Assembly: GCF_004664715.2 (NCBI RefSeq)
Contig: NC_051071.1
Coordinates: forward strand, 28,203,661 to 28,267,660
Source: Peromyscus leucopus
Lineage: Eukaryota > Chordata > Mammalia > Rodentia > Cricetidae
Length of the DNA stretch: 64,000 nucleotides
Direction: 5' to 3'
Of the stretch, positions 55,126 to 64,000 are shown one piece after another. The translations under genes were made by a program, and so were the position numbers. Under the pieces are notes generated by a model. The model had not been told where the DNA came from, made no database searches, and saw only the letters and a list, made by a program, of their open reading frames with translations. How positions within the stretch are numbered: the stretch's first letter is position 1; each line of letters opens with the position of its first letter.

Positions 55126-55434
55126 CTTGTGTGTGAAATTTCTCACACACAGATTCGAAAAGTAGTGGAGCAATCCAAACCAGCAGCATGCCTGCAGTTA
55201 TTGACACTTGCTCTAGGGCCCTGTGAATAGGTCCATTAGCCCACTTAGAAGAGAAACTTAAGATCTATGTGGATCGAGGGCTTTTCAAGGCTTTATATAA
55301 TGATTGAAAGTCAGCTTTTTATATGCTAGATTCCAAACTGTTCTGCGCTGCACTGTCTCCTGTGATCTGACCTGCTGGCCTGACAGTGCAGCACAGCATG
55401 TTAAGACAGCTGCTTCCTGTGTTTCCTTTCTTTT

Positions 55435-55915
55435 TACATTTGTTTAGCCCCTTTTTGAGAACATCATACATAGATACTCCTATCTTTGCCCCACCCCCCA
55501 AATTCATGGTCTCTTCTTTAGTCATGTACATCTGCACACACAAACCTTCTGAGTCCATTTAGCATTGTTAATGTGTACACACATTCAGGGCTGACCACCT
55601 AGGTTTGGACAACCCATATGGGAACTTGTCCATAGTGAAACCCGATTCTCCCTCTCCCACTAATCATTGCCCACCTGTAGCTCTTCATCTAGAGGTGGAG
55701 CCTTGTGCAATTCCTCACATCATCTTTGGTGTATCAACTGGTATTGTCATTTTGCAGGACTTGTACCTGCAACCTATCATATTGTTGGGATTTCATGGGT
55801 GCATTTTACCCTTTGTAGTGGTGCTTACATGTAGAGCACTGCTCTTATATGCAGTTCTGTGCAGATGCAATCCAATCCCTAATTTATGTGTGCACGACAT
55901 GGCATTTATGTGACA
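55435..55915 (-). mobile_element. L1 3' UTR (Lx-like)
   Basis: GAGAACATCATACATAGATA, TGACCACCTAGGTTTGGACA with ACCCATATGGGAACTTGTCC, GATTCTCCCTCTCCCACTAA, GCTCTTCATCTAGAGGTGGA and GGACTTGTACCTGCAACC follow reversed L1 3' UTR order. The 102-codon frame at 55605-55913 is therefore not a gene. Confidence 0.68.
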
Positions 55916-56194
55916 TCTGGCACTGCTGTGGAAATGATGGTTTCTTTTCAAACAATTTTTTTTTCTCTTGGAGAAAAAAAAATCTCTGCTGAAAACATAC
56001 CTGTCAAAATATCTCGTATGCTTAAACATGGGGCCCTATACATGCACTTTCCTCAATGGCTCTGAATAAGAATTCCCAGGATTATGATTGTTCACTACTC
56101 GGGCTTCTACTGAGTATTGCCTGCAGCTATGGAGAGCAGAACTAACACACTGCACTTTAAATGGCATCAAAGCAATGTTATTTTAATATTACCA

Positions 56195-56842
56195 TTGTCC
56201 TACTTTTCTTTCTGTGGCTGTGACAAAAAAAAAATACTGACAAAAATTAACTCAGGAGACAGTGTATTTTTTTAGCTCTCAATTACAGATATCCCTCAAA
56301 GCAAGGGAGTCAAGGAGGCAGGAAGTTGGAATAGCTGCTCACATCACATCCAGTCAAGACCAAAGAGAAATGGATGTATATGTGCTCAGTTGATTGCTTG
56401 TTTTCAGCTTGATAGATCCACTCAAAGAATAATTCACAACCACTTCTCTAGGGAATGGTGTTAGCCACAATGGCTTGGGTCTTCCCATGTTGATTGATTT
56501 AACTGAAGCAATCCCTCACAGACGTGCCAACAGGTAAATCCAGTGTAGACAAGGCCTCATGAAGGCACTCTTTTCAGATGACTCTAGGTCAGTGGTTCTC
56601 AACCTGGGGGTTATGAGCCCTTTGAAGGTTAACCTAAAACTACCAGAAAACACAGATATTTATATTACATAGATATTTATGTTATGATTAATAACAGTAA
56701 TTTACAGGTATGAAATAGAATAGAAAACAATTTTATGGTTGAGCATCACAAGGACATGAGGAACTGTATTAAAGGGTCACAGCATTAGGAAGGTTGAGAA
56801 CCACTGCTCTAGGTTGTATCAAGTTGATAATTAAAGCTAACC
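56195..56842 (-). mobile_element. ORR1-like MaLR LTR split by URR1
   Basis: TCTTTCTGTGGCTGTGACAA, GGAATAGCTGCTCACATCAC, CTGAAGCAATCCCTCACAGA and GCACTCTTTTCAGATGACTC lie left of a URR1 transposon. AGGTTGTATCAAGTTGATAA with TTAAAGCTAACCATCACA lies right of it. Removing the URR1 and one duplicated octamer restores continuous LTR order (GATGACTCTAGGTTGTATCA). Confidence 0.75.
56590..56806 (+). mobile_element. URR1-like hAT-Charlie transposon, both ends intact
   Basis: A 217-bp non-autonomous DNA transposon. Ends CAGTGGTTCTCAACCT (56590-56605) and AGGTTGAGAACCACTG (56791-56806) are perfect 16-bp inverted repeats. An exact 8-bp duplication CTCTAGGT flanks it at 56582-56589 and 56807-56814, the hAT hallmark. 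Interior words AAAACACAGATATTTATATT, ACAATTTTATGGTTGAGCAT and GGAACTGTATTAAAGGGTCA match rodent URR1. It encodes no transposase and is mobilised, if ever, only in trans. Confidence 0.97.
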
Positions 56843-57484
56843 ATCACATTCATTATTGCTGCAAGTTCTTATATCTTATTTATTTATTTAGAGTAATTCT
56901 ACATTCATAGAAAATGTAAGACAAATAAACATTTCAGGAATTAATAAGTAAAAGTATAATAGATTAGAAGCTCACACCAAATATTAATAAGATGTGTGAC
57001 TTGCCTTAGTAGACATAGAAATTAAACAGCCTAGGAACAAAGACTTCTATTCTACACATCTCTCCTCTAGCTTACTTAGTCTTCATGAGACTGCTGAAGT
57101 TCTGCTATCCTTCTTCATATACACTTACTATCTAGAAGCCCTGAGCTTTCTGTCCTGTCATAAGATTTATGGAGCAAGAGATGTTCAGATAAGGTTTCCC
57201 CACCTACTCAAAAGCATTATGTGAGCTTTGATGAGCTCCGTATATGCTTCTGTTCTTGAAAATTTCCATGGTGAATCACTGTTATTGAAAGAAAGTATAT
57301 TGCCTTCCAATGGTTCCTCTGGGCTGGTAAGAGTAGGTATATTGTCATAGGAAGTTTACTTGCATTAGCAACATGTGTGCTGATTTATTTCTCTGATAAC
57401 TTTTTAATGTGTTAAACTCAGTTACATTACCCAACTATTTACACAACACTTATCTGGGTATTGATGTAAAATTATTTTGTAAAT

Positions 57485-57967
57485 GTGCTTTAAGTCTAGC
57501 TTAATGAACTTTAACTTTCAACTTGACATAGCCTAGAGTCATCTGAGATGGGAGTATTAACTGATGGATTGCCTAGTTCAGATTGGCCTATGGGCATTGC
57601 TGTGGGGGATTGTCTTCATTATTAATTGCTATAAGAAGGACCAGCCCGCTTTGGGTGGCACAGTTCTCTAGGTAGGTGGCCCTGCGTTATATGAGAAAGC
57701 CAACTAACCATAAGCCTGCACTAGCTATTAAGCAACATCCTTCATGGTTCTTGCTGTACTTCTTGGTTGAAAGTTAGTTCTCTGGCTGAAGGTAATGCTT
57801 TACGGAAGAGCAGTTTCCCTGCCTTCAAGTTAATGCTTGAACTTATGGCCCACATTCCCTCAATTGTGACTATACCTGGATGTGTAAGCACAATAAATCC
57901 TTTCCTCCCGTTTTGTTGCCCTTTGGTCACAGTATTTGTCTCCACAACAGAATGAACCTAGAATACA
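57485..57967 (+). mobile_element. MaLR-type LTR
   Basis: TTCAACTTGACATAGCCTAG with AGTCATCTGAGATGGGAGTA, ATTGGCCTATGGGCATTGCT, TTATATGAGAAAGCCAACTA, CAATAAATCCTTTCCTCCCG with a polyadenylation signal, and GCCCTTTGGTCACAGTATTT to the end near GAACCTAGAATACA. Confidence 0.8.
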
Positions 57968-58399
57968 GGCATTTATCATTTATTTCAAGTTGATCAAAAG
58001 AAAGATTGTCATGAATGGACCTGGACTTAATGGGTCATATTCTTTATATGGTTTGTGCTTGAAGAATTCGACCTTGCTATCATTTTCCTTGTTAGTTTTT
58101 CTTTTCCTGAATTATTTAATATATATATAGAAAAGATAGTTAACCTCTTACGTTTCTTGCTTATTAGAAAGGTATTTGCAAGGATAAGTGAAGCTTATGG
58201 GCTTCTTAGCCCAAGAAAAGTTAAAATCACAAAAACTTAGGGTTAGAAATTCAGGGCAAAGGAAAACATATTGCTTAATTTTTTTCTGTCTGCTCAGTGA
58301 GATATGTGTATTTTTCTTAAGAAAGAGAATGACCTTATACATTTCACTGAAAAATATTTTCCTCTGATGATTAACAACAAAAATTACTTGCTTTGTATC

Positions 58400-58473
58400 C
58401 TCCTTCCTCCCTTCCTTCCCCTTGTCCCTCCCATCCATTTTTCCTCCCCTCCTTCCTTCCTTTTCTCTCTCTT
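58400..58473. repeat. CTTCC-rich polypyrimidine tract
   Basis: CCTTCCTCCCTTCCTTCCCC-type sequence to TTTTCTCTCTCTTTC, almost all pyrimidine, interrupted by single purines. Frames across it are artefacts. Confidence 0.88.
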
Positions 58474-59420
58474 TCTGGAGAAGAATGCATAGCAAAAGCA
58501 CCTGAGGATTTCTACTAGAACATATAGACTGCTTTAACTTTGATGCAGGTAGCTAATATTTATTTTTCCTCTGAAAAAATCATTTTGGAGTTTTTGATAA
58601 AGAAGATACAGCAAAACCAAGAAGAGCAGAACAAGGAACAATAGGCTTGACTCTTGGCCAAAGGCCATTCCCTGTGTGGCATCGGCCTCACTATTCAAAC
58701 ATGAGCTGAGCTGGGTTGTAGCTCCCAAAACCTCATAACCAGACAATTTCAGAACTCTTTAGGTATCACTATAGTGAAATTATTAATTAGGCAAATTCAG
58801 CCTTAGTTGTTATGTAAAATTTTACTTTGCAAAATGCATTTTGAAAGCTAAGCAAACTGAAGTTTAAAACTGCATGAAGAATGACGTGATGGCATAAGCA
58901 TCAGTTTTAGATTTAGAGATGTGGGGGCCTGATGTCTAGAAGTCCTGCCTCCTTATGAATAATTGTAATGATCTCCTTTAGCTTTAAAACAATGAAGGGA
59001 CAAATCTTCACACTCCTTCCTTGCTTCTTAGTAGTAGTAACCCTTTTTTTTTAAAGCATAAAGCAATTTAAAAATGACATTAAAGTTTTAAATAAAATTA
59101 TGTAATTGGAGTCTATAAAATTTTAGCAACTCATATGTTCATGCATTTGCTCATAAAACTATTCCTTTACGCACAAATAGAACAGCCAGAAGAAAGAAGT
59201 GTTATGATTCTGGCATGTGCCATGAATGCAAAGGAACATTCAGGAATGAGGAAAAATTGACATCACCATAAAGGAGGGAAAGAGGTGGTCAGATGTGAGA
59301 TGTGATTTGCACACATAGAATGATGTATAGAAATGGGATTTTAGAATGTATCTTTGTAAGTCTATTGATTACCAAATTGATAACTATATTCACATCAGTT
59401 CCAACCAACACAAATATGAG

Positions 59421-59459
59421 GGAAATTATGGAATTATGGAAATTATGGAAATTATGGAA
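59421..59459. repeat. 9-bp tandem repeat, about four copies
   Basis: GGAAATTAT at 59421-59429, an 8-bp variant GGAATTAT at 59430-59437, then GGAAATTAT at 59438-59446 and 59447-59455, followed by GGAAAC. Confidence 0.93.
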
Positions 59460-59470
59460 ACATAATCCAA

Positions 59471-59580
59471 GGGCTGGGACTATAGTTTAGTGGAAGAATG
59501 CCTGGAACATGTATGGCCATACAGTTAACCCCCCACCACCACAACTCCCACACAAAAGAACAAAAAGAAATAAAAACAAA
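59471..59580 (+). mobile_element. Diverged ID-like SINE
   Basis: GGGCTGGGACTATAGTTTAG with TGGAAGAATGCCTGGAACAT keeps the ID head order, but the B box is decayed (CAGTTAACCCCC). An A-rich tail follows from about 59553. Confidence 0.62.
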
Positions 59581-60087
59581 TAAAAAAACTGACCAAACAA
59601 AAAACCCTGAGCTTGTGGAGGACAATTCAGATTAAAACCATAACATTCTGCCTTTGACCGATAAGGACTCATGACCATCTCATGCAACAAAATGTAATTA
59701 GTCCAACATTGAGAATCATTATAGTCTCAAGAGTCCCAACAATGTCCAGAATACCCAAAGTCTCTTTGGCTGCTCAGGGTAACTGCTAAGCTGTAAACCT
59801 CTGTACAATCAGAATGGCTACATACTCTTAATTTACAATGGCATAGAGTAACATCCTAGTCCAAAAGGAAGGTATAGAAGAATACCAAGGAAAGACTGAA
59901 CCAAGGCAACACTATGAAGTTCAGTAGAGAAAATGTTAAATCCTACAACTCCAAGTCTGGAAACAGGGATATTTGATGTCATGGCATAAAGTCCAATGAG
60001 TTTCGGAAGGCCCTTCCCTGAACCTCTCTCTTGAGTCAGCTCTACTGGTGACTCCAGTTTTCCTCAGCAGCTTCACATACCTGGTGT

Positions 60088-60427
60088 TGTGGCTGAAATA
60101 TGAAATGCCCCTCAAAGGCTCATGCATGGGATCACTGGGTCCTTTACTGATGGCTCTAGGAAGGTAAGGAAACCTTCAGAAATAGAACCTTGTTGGGTGA
60201 AATAGATAAGAGAACTGACCTTGAAGTTTTATAGCCTGGATCCACTTCCTGTTCTCTCTCTGCTTCCTGACTGCTGAGACAACATGATCAGCGCCCTTCT
60301 ATTCCTGCCTCCATGCCTTGCCTGTCATGGTAGAATGTATCCCTTTTAACTTGGAGCTAAAATAAACCCCTCACTCCTCAAATTTCTTTTGCCATGCATT
60401 TTGTAACAAGGAGGAAAGTGATACAGA
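60088..60427 (+). mobile_element. MaLR LTR (ORR1/MT group)
   Basis: TGTGGCTGAAATATGAAATG with CCCCTCAAAGGCTCATGCAT, CCTGCCTCCATGCCTTGCCT, GGAGCTAAAATAAACCCCTC and TTTCTTTTGCCATGCATTTT, to an end near AAAGTGATACAGA. Confidence 0.8.
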
Positions 60428-60591
60428 AAGTTGGTAACAAGAAGTAGGGTTTTTGTGCTAAACCTGAACATCTACTTGTTACCTGTTTAGAGCCTGATTT
60501 TTAGAGATGGGTATAGAAGGTCTTGGAGTTGTAAGTTAAATAAGTCTGGGGATGCTTCAAACAAGTGATTCTGGTGGGAGTTCAGAAGGCC

Positions 60592-61447
60592 TGTAGCTCA
60601 AATTCTAAATTGGTCTTGTAATAAAAAAATCCCAGTGCCAGATATTGGGGTAAATGCTAAGATTGGAGAGACAAAGGAACAAGCCACAGCCACCACCTCT
60701 TACCTTACCAACTTCTTAGCCTGAAAAAGCCTCAGTCGATAGGCCTCTAGCTGAATGAGCTTCCTCAGCTTAAAAGGCTTCAGCCAAAAGAGCCTCTAGC
60801 TGAAAGGGATGCTTCTGCCGAAAAGCCTTTACTTCCTGTCTCCTCACACCTTATATACCTTCCTCCACCCAACTGTCACTTCCTGGGATTAAAGGCCTGT
60901 GTGCTTCCCACTACTGGGATTATAGGTATGTGCCACCACTGCCTGGCTCTGTTTTCTCTCCTTGACTGAATCAATCTCATGTAGTCCAGGGTGGCTTTGA
61001 ACTCCCATCGATCCAGACAGATCTCTGCCTCCTGAATGCTAGGATTAAAGCTGTGGCAAAACCCTGAGGATGGGGCACAGGGAAAGCTAAAACCCACCAG
61101 TAGAGGAAAGAAGCAAAATATCCAGCTGTCTGCATGGGAGAAATGTATGAAAGTGGCTAACTCCTGCAGTTTTGGGAGCCCCCAACCTGTGGAGTTTGCT
61201 GCAGAGAGGCTGCAACAAAACCTTAGCCGGCAGAATAGGGACTCCCGCCCATGTGGGCTGGAGATTCCTGCCTCCTGTAGCTCCAGCCTGAGCCTGTGGC
61301 TTGTTCATGATTTCGTGTCCAGTGTTGGGCACCAGATGTAACATGAATTGCTGAATGGTCTTATTATAAAAAAAATTTAATCTAGTGGCTTGTTCTGTCC
61401 TCTGATCTTCAGGTTAATTTTATTAGGCTACACAATATATGACCACA
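60592..61447 (-). mobile_element. Deleted provirus-like remnant of the B1-containing LTR family
   Basis: On the minus strand: a 111-bp shortened 5' LTR (61447-61337, starting TGTGGTCATATATTGTGTAG and ending CATGTTACA), dinucleotide TC, a primer-binding-site-like word, about 280 bp of non-coding leader (61336-61056), then a second LTR lacking its first part (about 61055-60592), which keeps B1-like segments and a TATA-like GGTATATAAGG. Flanks AAGGCC (60586-60591) and AACGCT (61448-61453) agree at four of six bases. No gag, pol or env sequence is present, so it cannot encode proteins. Confidence 0.75.
61317..61334 (-). other. Retroviral primer-binding-site-like sequence
   Basis: Directly after the LTR-end CA and a TC spacer, the minus strand reads TGGTGCCCAACACTGGAC. 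The first eleven bases differ from a lysine-tRNA-type site (TGGCGCCCAAC) at one position, as in class II (beta) elements. The last seven diverge. Confidence 0.6.
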
Positions 61448-61854
61448 AACGCTGGAATGCAGAACTGTAAATAGCAAAATCTCTGCTCATGAGTTTCAGA
61501 TGTGAACAAGGACTCTACTGGAAATTCTTGCTAAAGTCTGTTTATGGAGGATATTTCACATTCAAATTATTAATGGCCGTCTAACTGTCTGTTGAGAAAA
61601 CTGAAGTCACTTAGAACATAGCTAGCTCTTGAAAGTCCCAGTAATTGATTTTTTTCCACCACACTACAGCAGAAAGGGTAAGAGAAAGTCTATCTTCCAA
61701 GGGGAATCCAGTCTGGGCTCTTTGCAGGCAGAGACCAGTTTACCAACAATAGCCCCTCCTGTTCATCTGACTGCTTCAGATGTTTCTTTTACCCATGACA
61801 CCTAAAACAACAAGGTAGGCTTCATGTTAAGTATTCTTCCTGTATACAGCTTGC
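61448..61854. other. Non-coding block, nothing recognised
   Basis: No gene or confident repeat between the provirus remnant and the next MaLR LTR. Confidence 0.4.
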
Positions 61855-62222
61855 TCTAGCTTGGTTTTTGTTGTTAGGATAAACACAATGACTAAAAGCA
61901 ACTTGAGGAGGACAGGGTTTATTCAGCTTGCACTTCCAGGTCACACTCCATCACTGAAAGAAGTCAGGGCAGACACTAAAGCAGGAACAATGAGGGAACC
62001 TTGCTTATTGCTCGTGGTCTGCTAGCTTTTATACATAGTCCACCAGGCCCACCTGCCCAGGGGTGTCACTGCCTACAGTAGGCTGAACCCTCATGCTTTA
62101 ATTAGCAATCAAGACAGTGTTCCACAGATATGCATGCCCACAGGCTAATGTGATCAAGGTTATTTTTCAGATGAGTTTCTCTCTTCCCATGTGACTCTAA
62201 GTTATGCTATGTTGGCACTAAA
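61855..62222 (-). mobile_element. MaLR-type LTR
   Basis: TTGTTGTTAGGATAAACACA with ATGACTAAAAGCAACTTGAG, GGTTTATTCAGCTTGCACTT, CCAGGGGTGTCACTGCCTAC, CTTTAATTAGCAATCAAGAC and GACTCTAAGTTATGCTATGT follow a reversed rodent LTR of the same general type as 49402-49825. Confidence 0.78.
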
Positions 62223-62228
62223 AAGTAA

Positions 62229-62632
62229 CCCTGACACTGTTTGATTGCTTTTCTCTGATGTATAAAGTACCCTGGACAATGAAATAAATATTTTAGAGGT
62301 GCAAGGGTTTATTTTAGCTTATAGATCCAGAAGGGTCTAGTCCATAGTGATCAGGGAGAAACAGCAGCAGGCAGGAAAGGTATAGTGACAGAACAGGAGA
62401 CTGGCTGGTCACATTGCAGACCTAGTCAGGAAGCACACAGTGAATAGAAAGTGGATCTAGCTTGCAAATCCTCAAGGCCCTTTCCCAGAGACCTGGTGAC
62501 CTACTACTTCCTCATATAAGGCTCCACTTTCTAAAGAGGCCATGCCCTACCCCAAACACCACCAACTGGGGACCAGTTGTTCACACACATGAGCCTATGA
62601 GATACATTTCACATTCAAGCATAATACACACA
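62229..62632 (-). mobile_element. ORR1-like MaLR LTR, adjacent
   Basis: TGCTTTTCTCTGATGTATAA with AGTACCCTGGACAATGAAAT, GGGTTTATTTTAGCTTATAG, TGGCTGGTCACATTGCAGAC and AAGAGGCCATGCCCTACCCC to ACATTCAAGCATAATACACA follow a reversed ORR1-type LTR. It starts within about 10 bp of the previous LTR. Confidence 0.78.
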
Positions 62633-62639
62633 GACACAA

Positions 62640-64000
62640 AGGATGCAGCAAAACTTTTAGAACTGATAGGTATGTTTATTACCTTGATGGAGGCAGTGAT
62701 AACATAAATCTGATATAACATAAATTTGATCCACATTCATCAAATTGATACACTTCATTAGTACACAAATTGGATACATTAAATAGGTACACTTTTATAT
62801 ACCAATTTGACTTTCTAATGCTGGGAAATATCAGAGCAATAATATCCTGGTTATTATACACATAACCACAAGTGAATATTTTATTCTTGGACCTTGAAAT
62901 GGGTCCTTAAAATAGAGAGTCTCTGCTGATGGTGGAAGGTTCGAATGGGCACAGACTGGAGTCAGAATGTACTGTAATCTCTGACTGCCTGCCAACCTAG
63001 ATGTGGACTTTGAAGCAGTTGGAACAGCTGAAACATTTGTAAGTATGTTCACATGACAAGGAAGTTATCCCACAGAAGTCCTTGAAGATCACACCATCTG
63101 CTTAGGGTTAAACTTCAAGTAGAATTTGTCTCATAAACAATTTGTGCATGTTTAGACCTAACTCCCTTATGTATACCATAACTATGGAAGAAGTATAATT
63201 ATTTTCATTTTAAAAAATAAGAAACCATGACTAAAAATGGTAATTTCCCACTAGGTTCAGCTCCATGCCCCATAAATCCAGCTGTCTTGAAAGTAGAAGG
63301 GAAGGGACAGGTTGGAATAAGAAGCAAATATAATCTTCAAGATGTTATACAAAGATGGAGGGATTCCAGATTCAAGAAGCCATTCCTGAACAACCCATAA
63401 TTTCAGCCCTGCCTGTCCAGCTATTTCCCTCATATATATGATCTTGACATTATTTTAGCTATGTTTAACACGTTCAGTTATTCTTTGTTCTTCAGGGTGA
63501 GCAGTGAAAATAATTTCCTTTGACCTGCATTGACTACACTCATCATGGTCTTACACTCCATTCACCAGTATTCAGTCACCTTGAGGCCACTAGGCTATTG
63601 TCAAATGCCTCTCCATGTAGCTGATCTATGACCTTAGTATCTATAATTGGTTATTTTTTTATTGTAACACAATAATCAAATCTCAGACCCTCTGTCTACT
63701 TTAGTTAGGACAGGCAAAGTTTTACTGCAAAGAAACAACCACTCTCTCTTGAATATTTCATTAGCAAGTGTTTAATCCTTACTACCTGTATATTATTGAG
63801 GAGAAGATTACAGATTTGGTCCCTATGTATTCCAGTTTGGATAGTCTGTGTGCTCCTAAAGTTCTCATGGGTAAAAGCTTGGTCCTAGCTAGTAGAAATC
63901 AACTATTGAGAGGCCATTATATTAACACATTTATGGATTCATAACTTGATAGCATTGATAGATGATAAACATGAGGACTGTGCTTTTAAGGATGAGTCTG
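62640..64000. other. AT-rich unique block to window end
   Basis: No gene or confident repeat. 62700-62800 has a run of related CATAAATTTGATCCACATT / CAAATTGATACA / CAAATTGGATACATT phrases, a possible decayed local repeat. Confidence 0.4.

Larger units (their letters stand above)
57970..60080. other. AT-rich unique block
   Basis: No gene. It contains a polypyrimidine tract (58400-58473), a small tandem repeat (59421-59459) and an ID-like SINE, listed separately. The remainder is AT-rich and unrecognised. Confidence 0.4.

Noticed and set aside
55605..55913. 102-codon hydrophobic frame, possible membrane protein
   Set aside because: It overlaps L1 3' UTR-like sequence, and its hydrophobicity comes from T-rich codons.
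59421..59459. Start of a CRISPR-like or protein repeat array
   Set aside because: Only four 9-bp units without spacers in vertebrate DNA. It is a small minisatellite.
60592..61447. Intact endogenous retrovirus
   Set aside because: Only LTR parts, a primer-binding-site-like word and a 280-bp leader remain. No gag, pol or env frames are present.

Overview
The window is 64 kb of rodent nuclear DNA with no protein-coding gene that I can support. The organism call rests on the repeats: B1, B2, B3, B4 and ID SINEs, rodent L1 3' UTR segments in both orientations, many MaLR (ORR1/MT-type) LTRs, a rodent URR1 hAT element, and long CA/TG arrays. Several LTR types here are ones I associate from memory with cricetid rodents (hamster, vole, deer mouse). 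That narrower placement is inference. Older mammalian relics (MIR, L2, MLT1, L1M-like, hAT-Charlie) are also present. All open frames are short, lack recognisable domains, and mostly run through repeats, so none is annotated as a gene. The region is best read as intergenic or long-intron sequence.

Layout. 0-10 kb: a B3, an LTR of 468 bp, a B2 with 13-bp target duplications, dense dinucleotide arrays, and an old L1 broken by a MaLR LTR and a B3. 10-16 kb: L1-rich, with minus-strand L1 3' UTR pieces meeting plus-strand L1 3' ends, plus a B1 inside an L1 piece. 16-25 kb: a complete B1-containing solo LTR with a perfect 6-bp duplication, then ancient MLT1, L2 and hAT relics among unique DNA that includes AT-rich, homeodomain-site-rich patches. 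25-34 kb: MaLR LTRs, an L1 3' end, and a B1 whose end and flank have been tandemly duplicated. 34-42 kb: mostly unique DNA with two copies of a composite SINE, a B1 and a solo LTR. 42-50 kb: a second B1-containing LTR, a B1 with a 186-bp polypurine tail, a B4, and a MaLR LTR abutting a TCTA array. 50-64 kb: a facing ID pair, L1, a URR1 transposon nested in a MaLR LTR with perfect terminal repeats and target duplication, and a deleted provirus-like remnant that keeps an LTR/primer-binding-site junction.

No operon, pathway or gene set works together here. What the window records is a sequence of insertions, several of which can be ordered in time from nesting and target duplications. Family names come from recalled consensus sequences, not a search, and boundaries without target duplications are good to about 10-30 bp. 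No new biological system was found. The most informative loci are the B1-chimeric LTR family, the provirus remnant, the nested URR1, the post-insertion B1 duplication and the L1 orientation switch.
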